Shown piece after piece: positions 35,083 through 41,910 of a DNA stretch of 41,910 nt. The DNA lies in NCBI GenBank assembly GCA_028713995.1, contig JAQTNF010000032.1, positions 1 to 41,910 of the forward strand. Reading direction: 5' to 3'. Below the pieces are notes generated by a model. That model was not told where the DNA came from and did not search any database. It saw nothing but the letters and a program-made list of their open reading frames with translations. Made by a program: the position numbers and the translations under genes. Position 1 is the stretch's first letter. Each line of letters opens with the position of its first letter. The DNA is from Deltaproteobacteria bacterium. Its GTDB lineage: Bacteria; Myxococcota_A; Polyangia; JAAYKL01.

Positions 35083-36758
35083 CACCGCTCCTCCTGCGCC
35101 CCCTCGCCCAAAAGCTCCTCGGCCGCCTCGTGCGTCTTCTTCGTGATCCGTTCGCCGCCCAGCATGCGCGCCAGCTCCTCGACGCGCTCGTTCCGTTCGA
35201 GGCGCGTTACCACCGTGACCGTGCGCCCTCCGCGCGAGTCCTTCGATACCCGGAAGTGGGCGTCGGCCAGGGCCGCGATCTGGGGCAGGTGCGTGATGCA
35301 CACGACCTGGTGGTGGCGCGAGACGTCCTTCAGCTTGCGGCCCACGGCCGAGGCCACGGCGCCGCCGATCCCGGCGTCGACCTCGTCGAAGATGTAGGTC
35401 CCCACCGGGCCCACGCCGGCGAGCGCGCGCTTGATCGCGAGCATGAGCCGCGACAGCTCGCCCCCCGAGGCCACCTTGCGCAGGGGGTGCGCGCCTTCGC
35501 CAGGATTGAGGGCGGTCAGGAACTCGGCCTGGTCCTCGCCGGTCGGGCCGAGACCCGAAGCCTCGGGCTCGAGGCTCACCTCGAAGGTCGCGCCGACAAA
35601 GGAGAGATCCGTAAGCTCGCGCGTCACCGCGGGTGAGAGCTTGCGCGCGGCCTTGCGCCTGTCGCGGGTGAGCGCGCGCGCCCACTCCCCGGCCTCGGCC
35701 TCTGACCGCGCGACCTCGGCCTCGGTCTCGGCCACGGCCTCCTCGTGGCGAACGAGCGCGTCCATCTCGGCCGCCAACGCGGCCCGCGCCGCGATCACGC
35801 CCGCGAGGTCCGTGCCGTGCTTTCGCATGAGCCTGCGCAGCACGTCGCGCCGCTCCTCGAGACCTTCGAGGCGATCGGGCTCGCCCGAGATGCCGCGCTC
35901 GTAGGCCGCGAGGCGGCGCGCCGCGTCCTCGACGAGGGTCGTGGCCTCCGACAGCTCGCGCGCGTCCTCGGCCAGCGACGGATCGATGCGCGTGGCCTCC
36001 TGCACGGCGTGGGCCAGGGCGCCCAGGCGTTCGTAGATGGAGCCGTCGGCCTCGTAGAGCTCGTCCGCGCTTCTGCGCGCGGTCTCGAGGAGCTGCTCCT
36101 TGTGGCGCAGGAGCCCCACCTCGCGCTCGAGGCGCTCGAGCTCGTCCGGCTGCGGGGCGACGTCGTCGATCTCCTTCAATTGGAAGGCCAGGTAGTCGAG
36201 CCGCTTCGCGCGATCCCGGTCCTCGGCCCGGAGCCGTTCGAGGCGCTGTCGCGCGGCCTCTACGCCCGCGTGGAGCTCGCCCATACGGCGCGTGCGCTCC
36301 GAAAGCCCGCCGAAGCCGTCGAGCAGGGCGAGCTGGCTCGAAGGATCGAGCAGGGCGTGGTGCTCGTGCTGGCTCGACACGTTCGCGAGGCCCTCGGCCA
36401 GCGAGCCGAGCACGCCGAGCGAGGAGAGGCGGCCGTTCAGGTAGCAGCGGTGCCTGCCGTCCGAGGGCACCACGCGGCGCACGAGCAGCTCCCGCGAGTC
36501 GGGCAGGCCCGCGTCGATGAGCCGGGCGCGTACCGCGGCTTCGTCCGACACGTCGAAGAGCCCCTCGACCTCGGCCTCCACGGCCCCGCGCCGCACGAGC
36601 TCGCTCGCCGCGCGCCTTCCGAGCAGGAGGTCCATGGCCGCGGCCACGAGCGACTTGCCGGCCCCGGTCTCTCCGGTGAGCACGTTGAAGCCCGGCGCGA
36701 GGGTCAGGTCGAGCTGCTCGATGAGGACCAGATCGCGCACCTTGAGCTCTACGAGCAT
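35082..36758 (-). CDS. recN: DNA repair protein RecN
   Basis: The 558-residue protein is an SMC-like RecN: Walker A GETGAGKS near the N-terminus, a long coiled coil (residues about 150-380, with ERLRAEDRDRAKRLDYLAFQ), the signature KVASGGELSRLMLAIKRALA, and Walker B YIFDEVDAGIGG. It acts in double-strand break repair with RecA. Length is normal. It lies 7 bases downstream of the DJ-1/PfpI gene on the same strand. No SOS box was recognised nearby. Confidence 0.95.
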   Translation of the reverse strand: MLVELKVRDLVLIEQLDLTLAPGFNVLTGETGAGKSLVAAAMDLLLGRRAASELVRRGAVEAEVEGLFDVSDEAAVRARLIDAGLPDSRELLVRRVVPSDGRHRCYLNGRLSSLGVLGSLAEGLANVSSQHEHHALLDPSSQLALLDGFGGLSERTRRMGELHAGVEAARQRLERLRAEDRDRAKRLDYLAFQLKEIDDVAPQPDELERLEREVGLLRHKEQLLETARRSADELYEADGSIYERLGALAHAVQEATRIDPSLAEDARELSEATTLVEDAARRLAAYERGISGEPDRLEGLEERRDVLRRLMRKHGTDLAGVIAARAALAAEMDALVRHEEAVAETEAEVARSEAEAGEWARALTRDRRKAARKLSPAVTRELTDLSFVGATFEVSLEPEASGLGPTGEDQAEFLTALNPGEGAHPLRKVASGGELSRLMLAIKRALAGVGPVGTYIFDEVDAGIGGAVASAVGRKLKDVSRHHQVVCITHLPQIAALADAHFRVSKDSRGGRTVTVVTRLERNERVEELARMLGGERITKKTHEAAEELLGEGAQEER

Positions 36759-36765
36759 GGGTCCC

Positions 36766-37320
36766 TTATTTCCGGGCCATCACGCCCGCATCGACCTCGG
36801 CGACTGCGTGTCCCCCGAGGAGCTCGCGCAGGAGGGCGTACGCGAACTCCATAGCCGTGCCCGCGGCGCGGCTCGTCACGATCCGGCCGGACACGGCCAC
36901 GCGATCCTCCACGTAGCCCGCGGCGGGCATGTCGCCGCGCACGGACGGATGACTGGTGAACGGCCCATCGCCGAGCACGCTCGCCTCGCGCAGCACGGTT
37001 GGCGCAGCGCAGATGGCGGCTACGAGACGACCGCTTCCGGCAGCGTCGCGCACCGCGGCGAGGATCCGCGCGTCCGCCTTGAGCGCGTTCGTGCCGCCGA
37101 GACCGCCCGGGAGCACGATGAGGTCGTAGGGGCCGCAAGCGAGCGCCTCGTCGAGGGTCGTGTCCGGCGTAACCGCGATGCCCGAGCGTCCGGTGCGCGG
37201 ACCGGCCTCGAGCCCGGCCACCACCACGCGCACGCCGGCCCTGCGCAGGACGTCGATGACCGTGATCGCCTCGATCTCCTCGAACCCGTCTGCCAGTGGA
37301 ACGAGCGCTGTCTTCGTCAT
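36766..37320 (-). CDS. DJ-1/PfpI family protein
   Basis: The 184-residue protein begins MTKTALVPLADGFEEIEAIT and has the DJ-1 elements: Glu15 in GFEEIE, nucleophile Cys104 in AAICAAPTVL, and TSRAAGTAMEFAYALLREL. It resembles YajL/ThiJ-type proteins linked to protection against oxidative and carbonyl stress; exact activity is debated for this family. It is the first gene of the leftward recN operon, and TAGCGT lies 6 bases before its ATG. Confidence 0.9.
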   Translation of the reverse strand: MTKTALVPLADGFEEIEAITVIDVLRRAGVRVVVAGLEAGPRTGRSGIAVTPDTTLDEALACGPYDLIVLPGGLGGTNALKADARILAAVRDAAGSGRLVAAICAAPTVLREASVLGDGPFTSHPSVRGDMPAAGYVEDRVAVSGRIVTSRAAGTAMEFAYALLRELLGGHAVAEVDAGVMARK

Positions 37321-37326
37321 GCGAGA

Positions 37327-37335
37327 ACGCTACCA
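37327..37335 (-). promoter_or_regulatory. Extended -10 of the DJ-1/recN operon, leaderless layout
   Basis: On the minus strand TGGTAGCGT (TG, one base, TAGCGT) ends 6 bases before the ATG at 37320, with no Shine-Dalgarno sequence between. Confidence 0.45.
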
Positions 37336-37445
37336 GAACCGGCCTTCGAGCGCCATCGCCCAACGCCCGGAACTTGCTCCCCGGGCCTCCATGGATCACA
37401 TCCATGACTATCCGGCCCAGTCCCGCGGTCCAAGAGGGAAGGGGG

Positions 37446-38180
37446 ATGCGAGGAAGCATGCGAAGGCTCGCCCGAATCGTGGTCCTCATGGTCGTGGTGC
37501 TGACGGTCGCCTCGCCCGTCGCGGCCCGCTCGGCCCGCGCGCGCGCCCTGCGCCTCGGCCTTGGCACCCGCGCCGCCGCGAGCCTGCTCCTTTCCGGACA
37601 CCCCAAGCCCGCCTGGGTCCGCGCCGCGGGCAAGGGCGCGCATCCGCGCACGCTGCTCTTCCCGGTGCGAGGCGGCGTGTTCGGCCGCGGCTTCGGCGAC
37701 GGCGAGGACGGCGGCCACCTGGCCGTGGACATCTCGGCGCCCATGAGGACGCGCGTGCGTGCGGCGGCGGGCGGCATCGTGGGCTACGCGGGCGACGGCG
37801 TGTCCGGCTACGGCAACCTCGTGCTCATCGTGCACCCGGGCGGTTGGGTCACGCTCTACGGCCACAACGACAGCCTGCTCGTGCGCGCCGGACAGCGCGT
37901 GTCGCGCGGCCAGCCCGTGGCGCGCCTGGGCCAGACGGGTATCGCCCGCGGTCCGCACCTGCACTTCGAGCTGGCCGTGGACGGACGCTTGTGCGATCCG
38001 TCGCCCCTCATGAGACCGCTGCCGGCGCGTCGCAACGGCAAGTCCGCGGTGACGAGGCCGCTCGCGTGGCTCGGCGGGCCGGTTCCCGAAGGGCTGCGCT
38101 GCGAGCCGCGCTCGGGCAAATCCGGCAGCAAGGGACCAACGCGGACCGATCCCGCGGACGCCGGTCCCGCGGGCGAGTGA
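37446..38180 (+). CDS. M23-family peptidase, secreted
   Basis: The 244-residue protein has a signal peptide (MRRLARIVVLMVVVLTVASP) and a LytM/M23 domain with the zinc ligands in HLAVD (H-x3-D) and HLHFEL (H-x-H), plus GYGNLVLIVHPGGWVTLYGH. Such enzymes cut peptidoglycan cross-links or activate amidases. Zinc ligands appear intact, so it may be active. GAGGGAAGGGGG precedes the first ATG; the ATG 12 bases later (37458) is preceded by GAGGAA and is an alternative start. The C-terminus is a basic, Pro-rich tail. Confidence 0.85.
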   Translation: MRGSMRRLARIVVLMVVVLTVASPVAARSARARALRLGLGTRAAASLLLSGHPKPAWVRAAGKGAHPRTLLFPVRGGVFGRGFGDGEDGGHLAVDISAPMRTRVRAAAGGIVGYAGDGVSGYGNLVLIVHPGGWVTLYGHNDSLLVRAGQRVSRGQPVARLGQTGIARGPHLHFELAVDGRLCDPSPLMRPLPARRNGKSAVTRPLAWLGGPVPEGLRCEPRSGKSGSKGPTRTDPADAGPAGE

Positions 38181-38263
38181 GCTTCGGCCTAAAACTTGCG
38201 CCGTTGCACCGTCGCCCCTTACGTTCTGATGGAAAGAGGCACACAGCCGGGAGGAGCGACGCG

Positions 38264-38497
38264 ATGGAATTCAACTACCGCCTGGAGAAGAACCCGGAAA
38301 CCGTCATCGACAAGGTCTGCCAGCTCGCCCAGGACCGCCTTGTCGTGAGCGGCAACAGCCGCCGCGGTACGTTCACAGGCGCCTTCGACGGCAGCTACAG
38401 GGTCGAGGGCGATCGCGCCAAGATCGTCATCCGCCGCAAGCCTCTTTTTGTGACCTGGACGCTGGTCGACAAGGGGCTCAAGTACCTGGTGGCGTGA
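38264..38497 (+). CDS. Small conserved-looking protein of unknown function
   Basis: The 77-residue product reads MEFNYRLEKNPETVIDKVCQ ... FTGAFDGSYRVEGDRAKIVI ... PLFVTWTLVDKGLKYLVA. It has no signal or membrane segment and looks like a compact alpha-beta fold in which strands alternate polar and hydrophobic residues. GGGAGGAG lies before the ATG and supports translation. I do not recognise the family. It sits alone between the M23 peptidase and the glycosidase-like gene. Confidence 0.7.
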   Translation: MEFNYRLEKNPETVIDKVCQLAQDRLVVSGNSRRGTFTGAFDGSYRVEGDRAKIVIRRKPLFVTWTLVDKGLKYLVA

Positions 38498-38556
38498 GCG
38501 CCGAACGAGTTTTTACGACGAAGAATCAATGTCTTCTCCCGCGCGTCGTTGGCTGG

Positions 38557-38562
38557 TAACGT
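38557..38562 (+). promoter_or_regulatory. Possible -10 of the phosphodiester-glycosidase-like gene
   Basis: TGGTAACGT (TG, one base, TAACGT) would start transcription about 30 bases before the ATG at 38599. This argues against the upstream GTG at 38563 as the start. Confidence 0.3.
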
Positions 38563-38598
38563 GTGCTGGCCGGCGACGGCCGGATCGAATCGCGGCGC

Positions 38599-41226
38599 AT
38601 GAGAGCCCTCACTTCCCACCTCGTCACGCTCGCAACCGCAGCGGTGCTCGCCGCGGGCTATGCCTTCACCAATGCGGCGCCTCGCTCGGACCGCGAGGGA
38701 GGAGGTGGGCTCGCGCCCGCCCTGGCTGCGGCCACGGGGCTCGAGATCCGCGGCGTGCCCTGGCTCCCGGAGCCGGACGAGAGTCCGGGTCGGTTCGGGA
38801 TCCTGTCCTGGCATGAGACCTTCTTCGTGGGCGGCGCCCCGGGCAAGCCCGCGGATCTCTACAAGGCCGAGATCCGCGTCGGGCCGGACGACCGGCTCGT
38901 GGCGGTCAAGGGCCTCGCGAATTTGACCAATTCCCCGGACGGAGACGACGTCCTTGTGGCTGCGGCGGCGCCCTACGTGGTGGTCGCCACGCGCGTGCTG
39001 GGACAGATCCGCTCTCTCACGATCCTCGATCTGCGCGGACGCGAGGTGCCCCGGGGCGGCGAGTGGTCGCTTCTGCAACGTCTTCTCGCGCGGCTTACGG
39101 ATCTGCGTGAATCCGGACGCTGGGCCGGGCTCAGCCGCAGCGTCGTGCGCTTCGGCCGTCCGCCCGAGGAGGTACGGGCGTCGGTCGTGACGAACGGGCT
39201 CGCGCCGTTGGTCGCGCTGGCATGGAAGGACGTCCTCGGTAACGGCGGCTCTGCGCGTGTGGATCCCGCGGCCGGAAGGAGCACGAGCCCGCAGCTGGAG
39301 GTCGTGCGCGAGGAGCGCCTGCCCAAGCGCCCGGTCCTGTGGCTCGTTGACACGGCGCGCGCCATGCCCTTCATCGGTCCGGGCCCCATCGAGTGGGCCG
39401 AGGAGCGCGTCTTCGCCCTCAAGGATCGGTACATGCGGATGCGCTACGCGCTCACGGGCAGCGCCGGCGGGCCCGGGGCCACGCAGGAGCCGGACGCAGG
39501 GCCGCCCGTCCGTCTCATCCGGCTCGCGCCCGGGCTCGAGGTGGGCGCGGAAAATCCCGCGGTCGGGTGGCCGCCCAAGACCGTGGTGTCGCCGGCGTTC
39601 TCGGATCCGCAACCGGGCGAGGGCGTGTGGCGGCCGGCCACCTTGGCCTTCACACCGGTCCTGCCGGGCGCTCCGCCGTCCGTGTACCGCACGTTCGTCC
39701 GCACCGATCGGCAGCGTCCGTACGTCCGTGTGGAGCTCCTGGCCATGGACATGCGGCAGCTCGAGCTCCACATGGTGGGCGGCTTCGAGGACCCCAAATC
39801 AACCACGGGCAGCTGCGGCACGGGCCGCATCCCCCGCGATCCGGATCTCCTGCCGCGCGTGGTGGCCGCGTTCAACGGTGCGTTCAAGACCGAGCACGGC
39901 TCCTACGGCATGATGGTGGACCGCAACGTGCTCCTGCCGCCAGTCGACGACGCCGCGACCGTGGCGCGTGTGGAGGGCGGCCGCACGCTGATGGGCTCGT
40001 GGCCGAGGGGCATGCCCCTCCCACAGTCCATGATCTCGTTCCGCCAGAACATGGACCCGCTGGTCGAGGGGGGCGTGGTCAATCCCAGGCGCAGGTACTT
40101 GTGGGGCTTCACGCTCGGCAAGGACTTCACCCAGATGAACACCGACCGCTCCGGCCTGTGCATGACGCCGTCGGGCGCGCTCGTGTACGCCTGGGGCGAG
40201 GATCTCTCGGCCCAGACCCTGGGCGCGGCCATGAACGCGGCGGGCTGCACGTACGGCATGCACCTCGACATGAACCCGTACCACACGGCCTACATCTTCT
40301 ACGGGTTCAAGGCCCCGCTCGATCCCAAGAAGCCGGAGTTCGAGAGCAAGATGGCCATCCCGGCTCAGCAGTTTTCTCCGCTCCGGTACGTAAACGGCGC
40401 GCCGAAAGACTTCTTCTTCGTGGCGCTGCGCGGCTCCGGACCCGAGCCGGGCTGGAGCGCCGAGGGCCTCGCGCAGCCGGCTCCGGCGTTCGTGCCCGCC
40501 TTGGTGCGCGACGCTTCGAGAGGGCCGGCCCTGTGGGCGATCGACTTGCGGCGCGCGCGGTCTAGGCTCACAGCCGGGAAGGTGCCGGAAGCACTGAAGC
40601 CCGCCGCGGATAAGAGCGACGACGAGGCCCTGCTCGCACAGATGGCGCTCGGGGCCTGGTCGGCGCAGCGGGGCCAGATGTCAGGCGGCGCGGTGCTGGC
40701 CGAGATGCGCGAAGGCGCGGCCACGCTCGTGGTGCGTGAGGATGGTTCCCTTGCCGTGGGTGCGTGGCCAATTGCGACAGTGGGGGCGCCGGGAATGCTC
40801 GACGCGGTGCAGGGCGAATGGCTCGTGCGCGACGGTCACAGGTCCGAGGCGAGCGGCGAGCCCGAGCTCGTGGCCGCAGGTGTGGGCACGAAAGGCTGGC
40901 TGGTTTTAGGATGCGGACCGCGCTCGGCCCTGGCCGATGCCATGATCGCGGCGCATGTGTCCGAGGCTGTCGCCTTCCCATCATCGGCGGCCGTGCCGTC
41001 GGTGCTCGTACGTGGCGCGAGCGGCATGATGGACGCCGAGGGAAGACCGGTGTCTGCCGTGGACGCGCTCACGAGCATGCTGCGACTGACGGGCAGCCCT
41101 GTTCCGCTCGCGGCAACGCGGATCGAGGCGACGTTCGCTCCGGGATACAGGACCCCGATCGACGCCAAGCCAACCCCATGGCACGCGCCGTCCGCCACCC
41201 GAGTCGACGGCGAGAAACGAAAATGA
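38599..41226 (+). CDS. Exported protein with phosphodiester-glycosidase (NAGPA/DUF2233)-like domain
   Basis: The 875-residue protein has an N-terminal signal or anchor (HLVTLATAAVLAAGYAFT). The middle third carries segments typical of phosphodiester glycosidase/NAGPA-like domains: VVAAFNGAFKTEHGSYGMMV near residue 420, SGLCMTPSGALVYAWGEDLS near 515, and MHLDMNPYHTAYIF near 553. The flanking N-terminal 350 and C-terminal 250 residues are not recognised. A role in cell-envelope sugar phosphodiesters is possible by family only. A GTG at 38563 would extend the frame by 12 residues. The ATG was chosen because the signal-like segment starts there, although no ribosome-binding site is evident. The gene ends 49 bases before the first rRNA promoter. 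Confidence 0.78.
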   Translation: MRALTSHLVTLATAAVLAAGYAFTNAAPRSDREGGGGLAPALAAATGLEIRGVPWLPEPDESPGRFGILSWHETFFVGGAPGKPADLYKAEIRVGPDDRLVAVKGLANLTNSPDGDDVLVAAAAPYVVVATRVLGQIRSLTILDLRGREVPRGGEWSLLQRLLARLTDLRESGRWAGLSRSVVRFGRPPEEVRASVVTNGLAPLVALAWKDVLGNGGSARVDPAAGRSTSPQLEVVREERLPKRPVLWLVDTARAMPFIGPGPIEWAEERVFALKDRYMRMRYALTGSAGGPGATQEPDAGPPVRLIRLAPGLEVGAENPAVGWPPKTVVSPAFSDPQPGEGVWRPATLAFTPVLPGAPPSVYRTFVRTDRQRPYVRVELLAMDMRQLELHMVGGFEDPKSTTGSCGTGRIPRDPDLLPRVVAAFNGAFKTEHGSYGMMVDRNVLLPPVDDAATVARVEGGRTLMGSWPRGMPLPQSMISFRQNMDPLVEGGVVNPRRRYLWGFTLGKDFTQMNTDRSGLCMTPSGALVYAWGEDLSAQTLGAAMNAAGCTYGMHLDMNPYHTAYIFYGFKAPLDPKKPEFESKMAIPAQQFSPLRYVNGAPKDFFFVALRGSGPEPGWSAEGLAQPAPAFVPALVRDASRGPALWAIDLRRARSRLTAGKVPEALKPAADKSDDEALLAQMALGAWSAQRGQMSGGAVLAEMREGAATLVVREDGSLAVGAWPIATVGAPGMLDAVQGEWLVRDGHRSEASGEPELVAAGVGTKGWLVLGCGPRSALADAMIAAHVSEAVAFPSSAAVPSVLVRGASGMMDAEGRPVSAVDALTSMLRLTGSPVPLAATRIEATFAPGYRTPIDAKPTPWHAPSATRVDGEKRK

Positions 41227-41274
41227 GTGAGTTGATGGTGAATTTGGGCCGCAAAAAAGTTCGCGGAAATGTTC

Positions 41275-41303
41275 TTGACACCCCTTGGACCGGTGCGTAT
41301 ATA
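41275..41303 (+). promoter_or_regulatory. rRNA promoter P1
   Basis: TTGACA (41275-41280) and TATATA (41298-41303) are separated by 17 bases. An A-rich stretch upstream (41251-41270 region) could act as an UP element. Confidence 0.75.
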
Positions 41304-41345
41304 TGGCGCGCTTTGCGGGTCGGAAATGAAGTGGTGAGTTTGTAG

Positions 41346-41374
41346 TTGACCTGCGATGAGTAAGTTGGCATAAT
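41346..41374 (+). promoter_or_regulatory. rRNA promoter P2
   Basis: TTGACC (41346-41351) and CATAAT (41369-41374) are separated by 17 bases, a second strong sigma-70-type promoter downstream of P1. Confidence 0.7.
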
Positions 41375-41412
41375 GAAAAACTCCGCTGCTGGCCTACACC
41401 CACAGCGAGTTT

Positions 41413-41424
41413 GGTCTTTGAAAA
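41413..41424 (+). promoter_or_regulatory. boxA-like antitermination element in the rRNA leader
   Basis: GGTCTTTGAAAA resembles the boxA element (TGCTCTTTAACA in E. coli) that recruits NusB/S10 in rRNA leaders, and it lies at the expected place between promoter and 16S gene. Confidence 0.55.
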
Positions 41425-41470
41425 CTGAGCAGCAGGAAGATAACGACGACGGGTCCCGAACACAGAGCCC

Positions 41471-41493
41471 GCCGGGAGCTCAACCTTCCCGGC
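41471..41493 (+). other. Leader hairpin before 16S rRNA
   Basis: GCCGGGA (41471-41477) pairs with TCCCGGC (41487-41493) around a 9-base loop. It is probably part of the rRNA leader fold or of the processing stem region; without the 3' flank of 16S this cannot be resolved. Confidence 0.4.
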
Positions 41494-41504
41494 AGACCAA
41501 GATT

Positions 41505-41910
<406 letters not shown>

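Overview
This is a high-GC bacterial window that looks like a Myxococcota or other deltaproteobacterial chromosome, probably from an uncultured or little-studied lineage. The evidence is a partial 16S rRNA gene at the right edge whose 5' sequence has a deltaproteobacterial look, a DUF4388-like/J-domain protein, an aspartate-threonine-rich lipoprotein with a LamG-like domain, an outer-membrane protein ending in thrombospondin type 3 repeats, and many two-component and GAF proteins. The taxonomic call is from memory of such sequences; no search was run.

Layout. Positions 1-4691 are a leftward operon (phoH, a GAF/HD-GYP phosphodiesterase, a Tat-signal TldD, a TldE/PmbA-like partner cut by the window edge). 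groES-groEL is divergent from it (4886-6839). Positions 6840-11836 are an accessory block: hicB-hicA, a PIN-domain remnant, a large protein joining a PD-(D/E)XK-like motif to a von Willebrand A domain, an orphan gene, and a two-gene unit with a second PD-(D/E)XK nuclease-like protein. The block ends in a broken glyoxalase-family gene joined abruptly to a second copy of the groEL 3' half (11837-12571), so it lies between two direct repeats of groEL sequence.

Next comes a 71-residue membrane protein gene with an in-frame TGA followed by a SECIS-like hairpin, a candidate selenoprotein (12615-12830). A diguanylate cyclase gene of foreign appearance (12884-14062) lies between two imperfect copies of what seems to be the old overlapping 3' junction of the flanking genes. 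Then come the DUF4388-like/J-domain protein, a TerB-like protein, the LamG lipoprotein, a 39-residue very basic protein, an outer-membrane protein, DnaJ, pyrimidine-nucleoside phosphorylase, a receiver protein, the TSP3 outer-membrane protein and a radical SAM protein.

Positions 24398-30143 hold a signalling cluster: an NtrC-type regulator, a DusB-like enzyme, a complete histidine kinase and a partner kinase without an ATPase domain. Then a membrane-embedded spermidine-synthase-like protein, mutY and an RlmM-like methyltransferase form a tightly overlapping rightward operon (30195-34578). A cyclic-nucleotide-binding protein, recN and a DJ-1/PfpI protein run leftward. An M23 peptidase, a small unknown protein and a phosphodiester-glycosidase-like protein precede the rRNA promoter region and the 16S gene (from about 41505).

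A recurring feature is a -10-like hexamer, often preceded by TG, placed 5-8 bases before the start codon of several genes without a Shine-Dalgarno sequence. This suggests that leaderless mRNAs are common in this organism.
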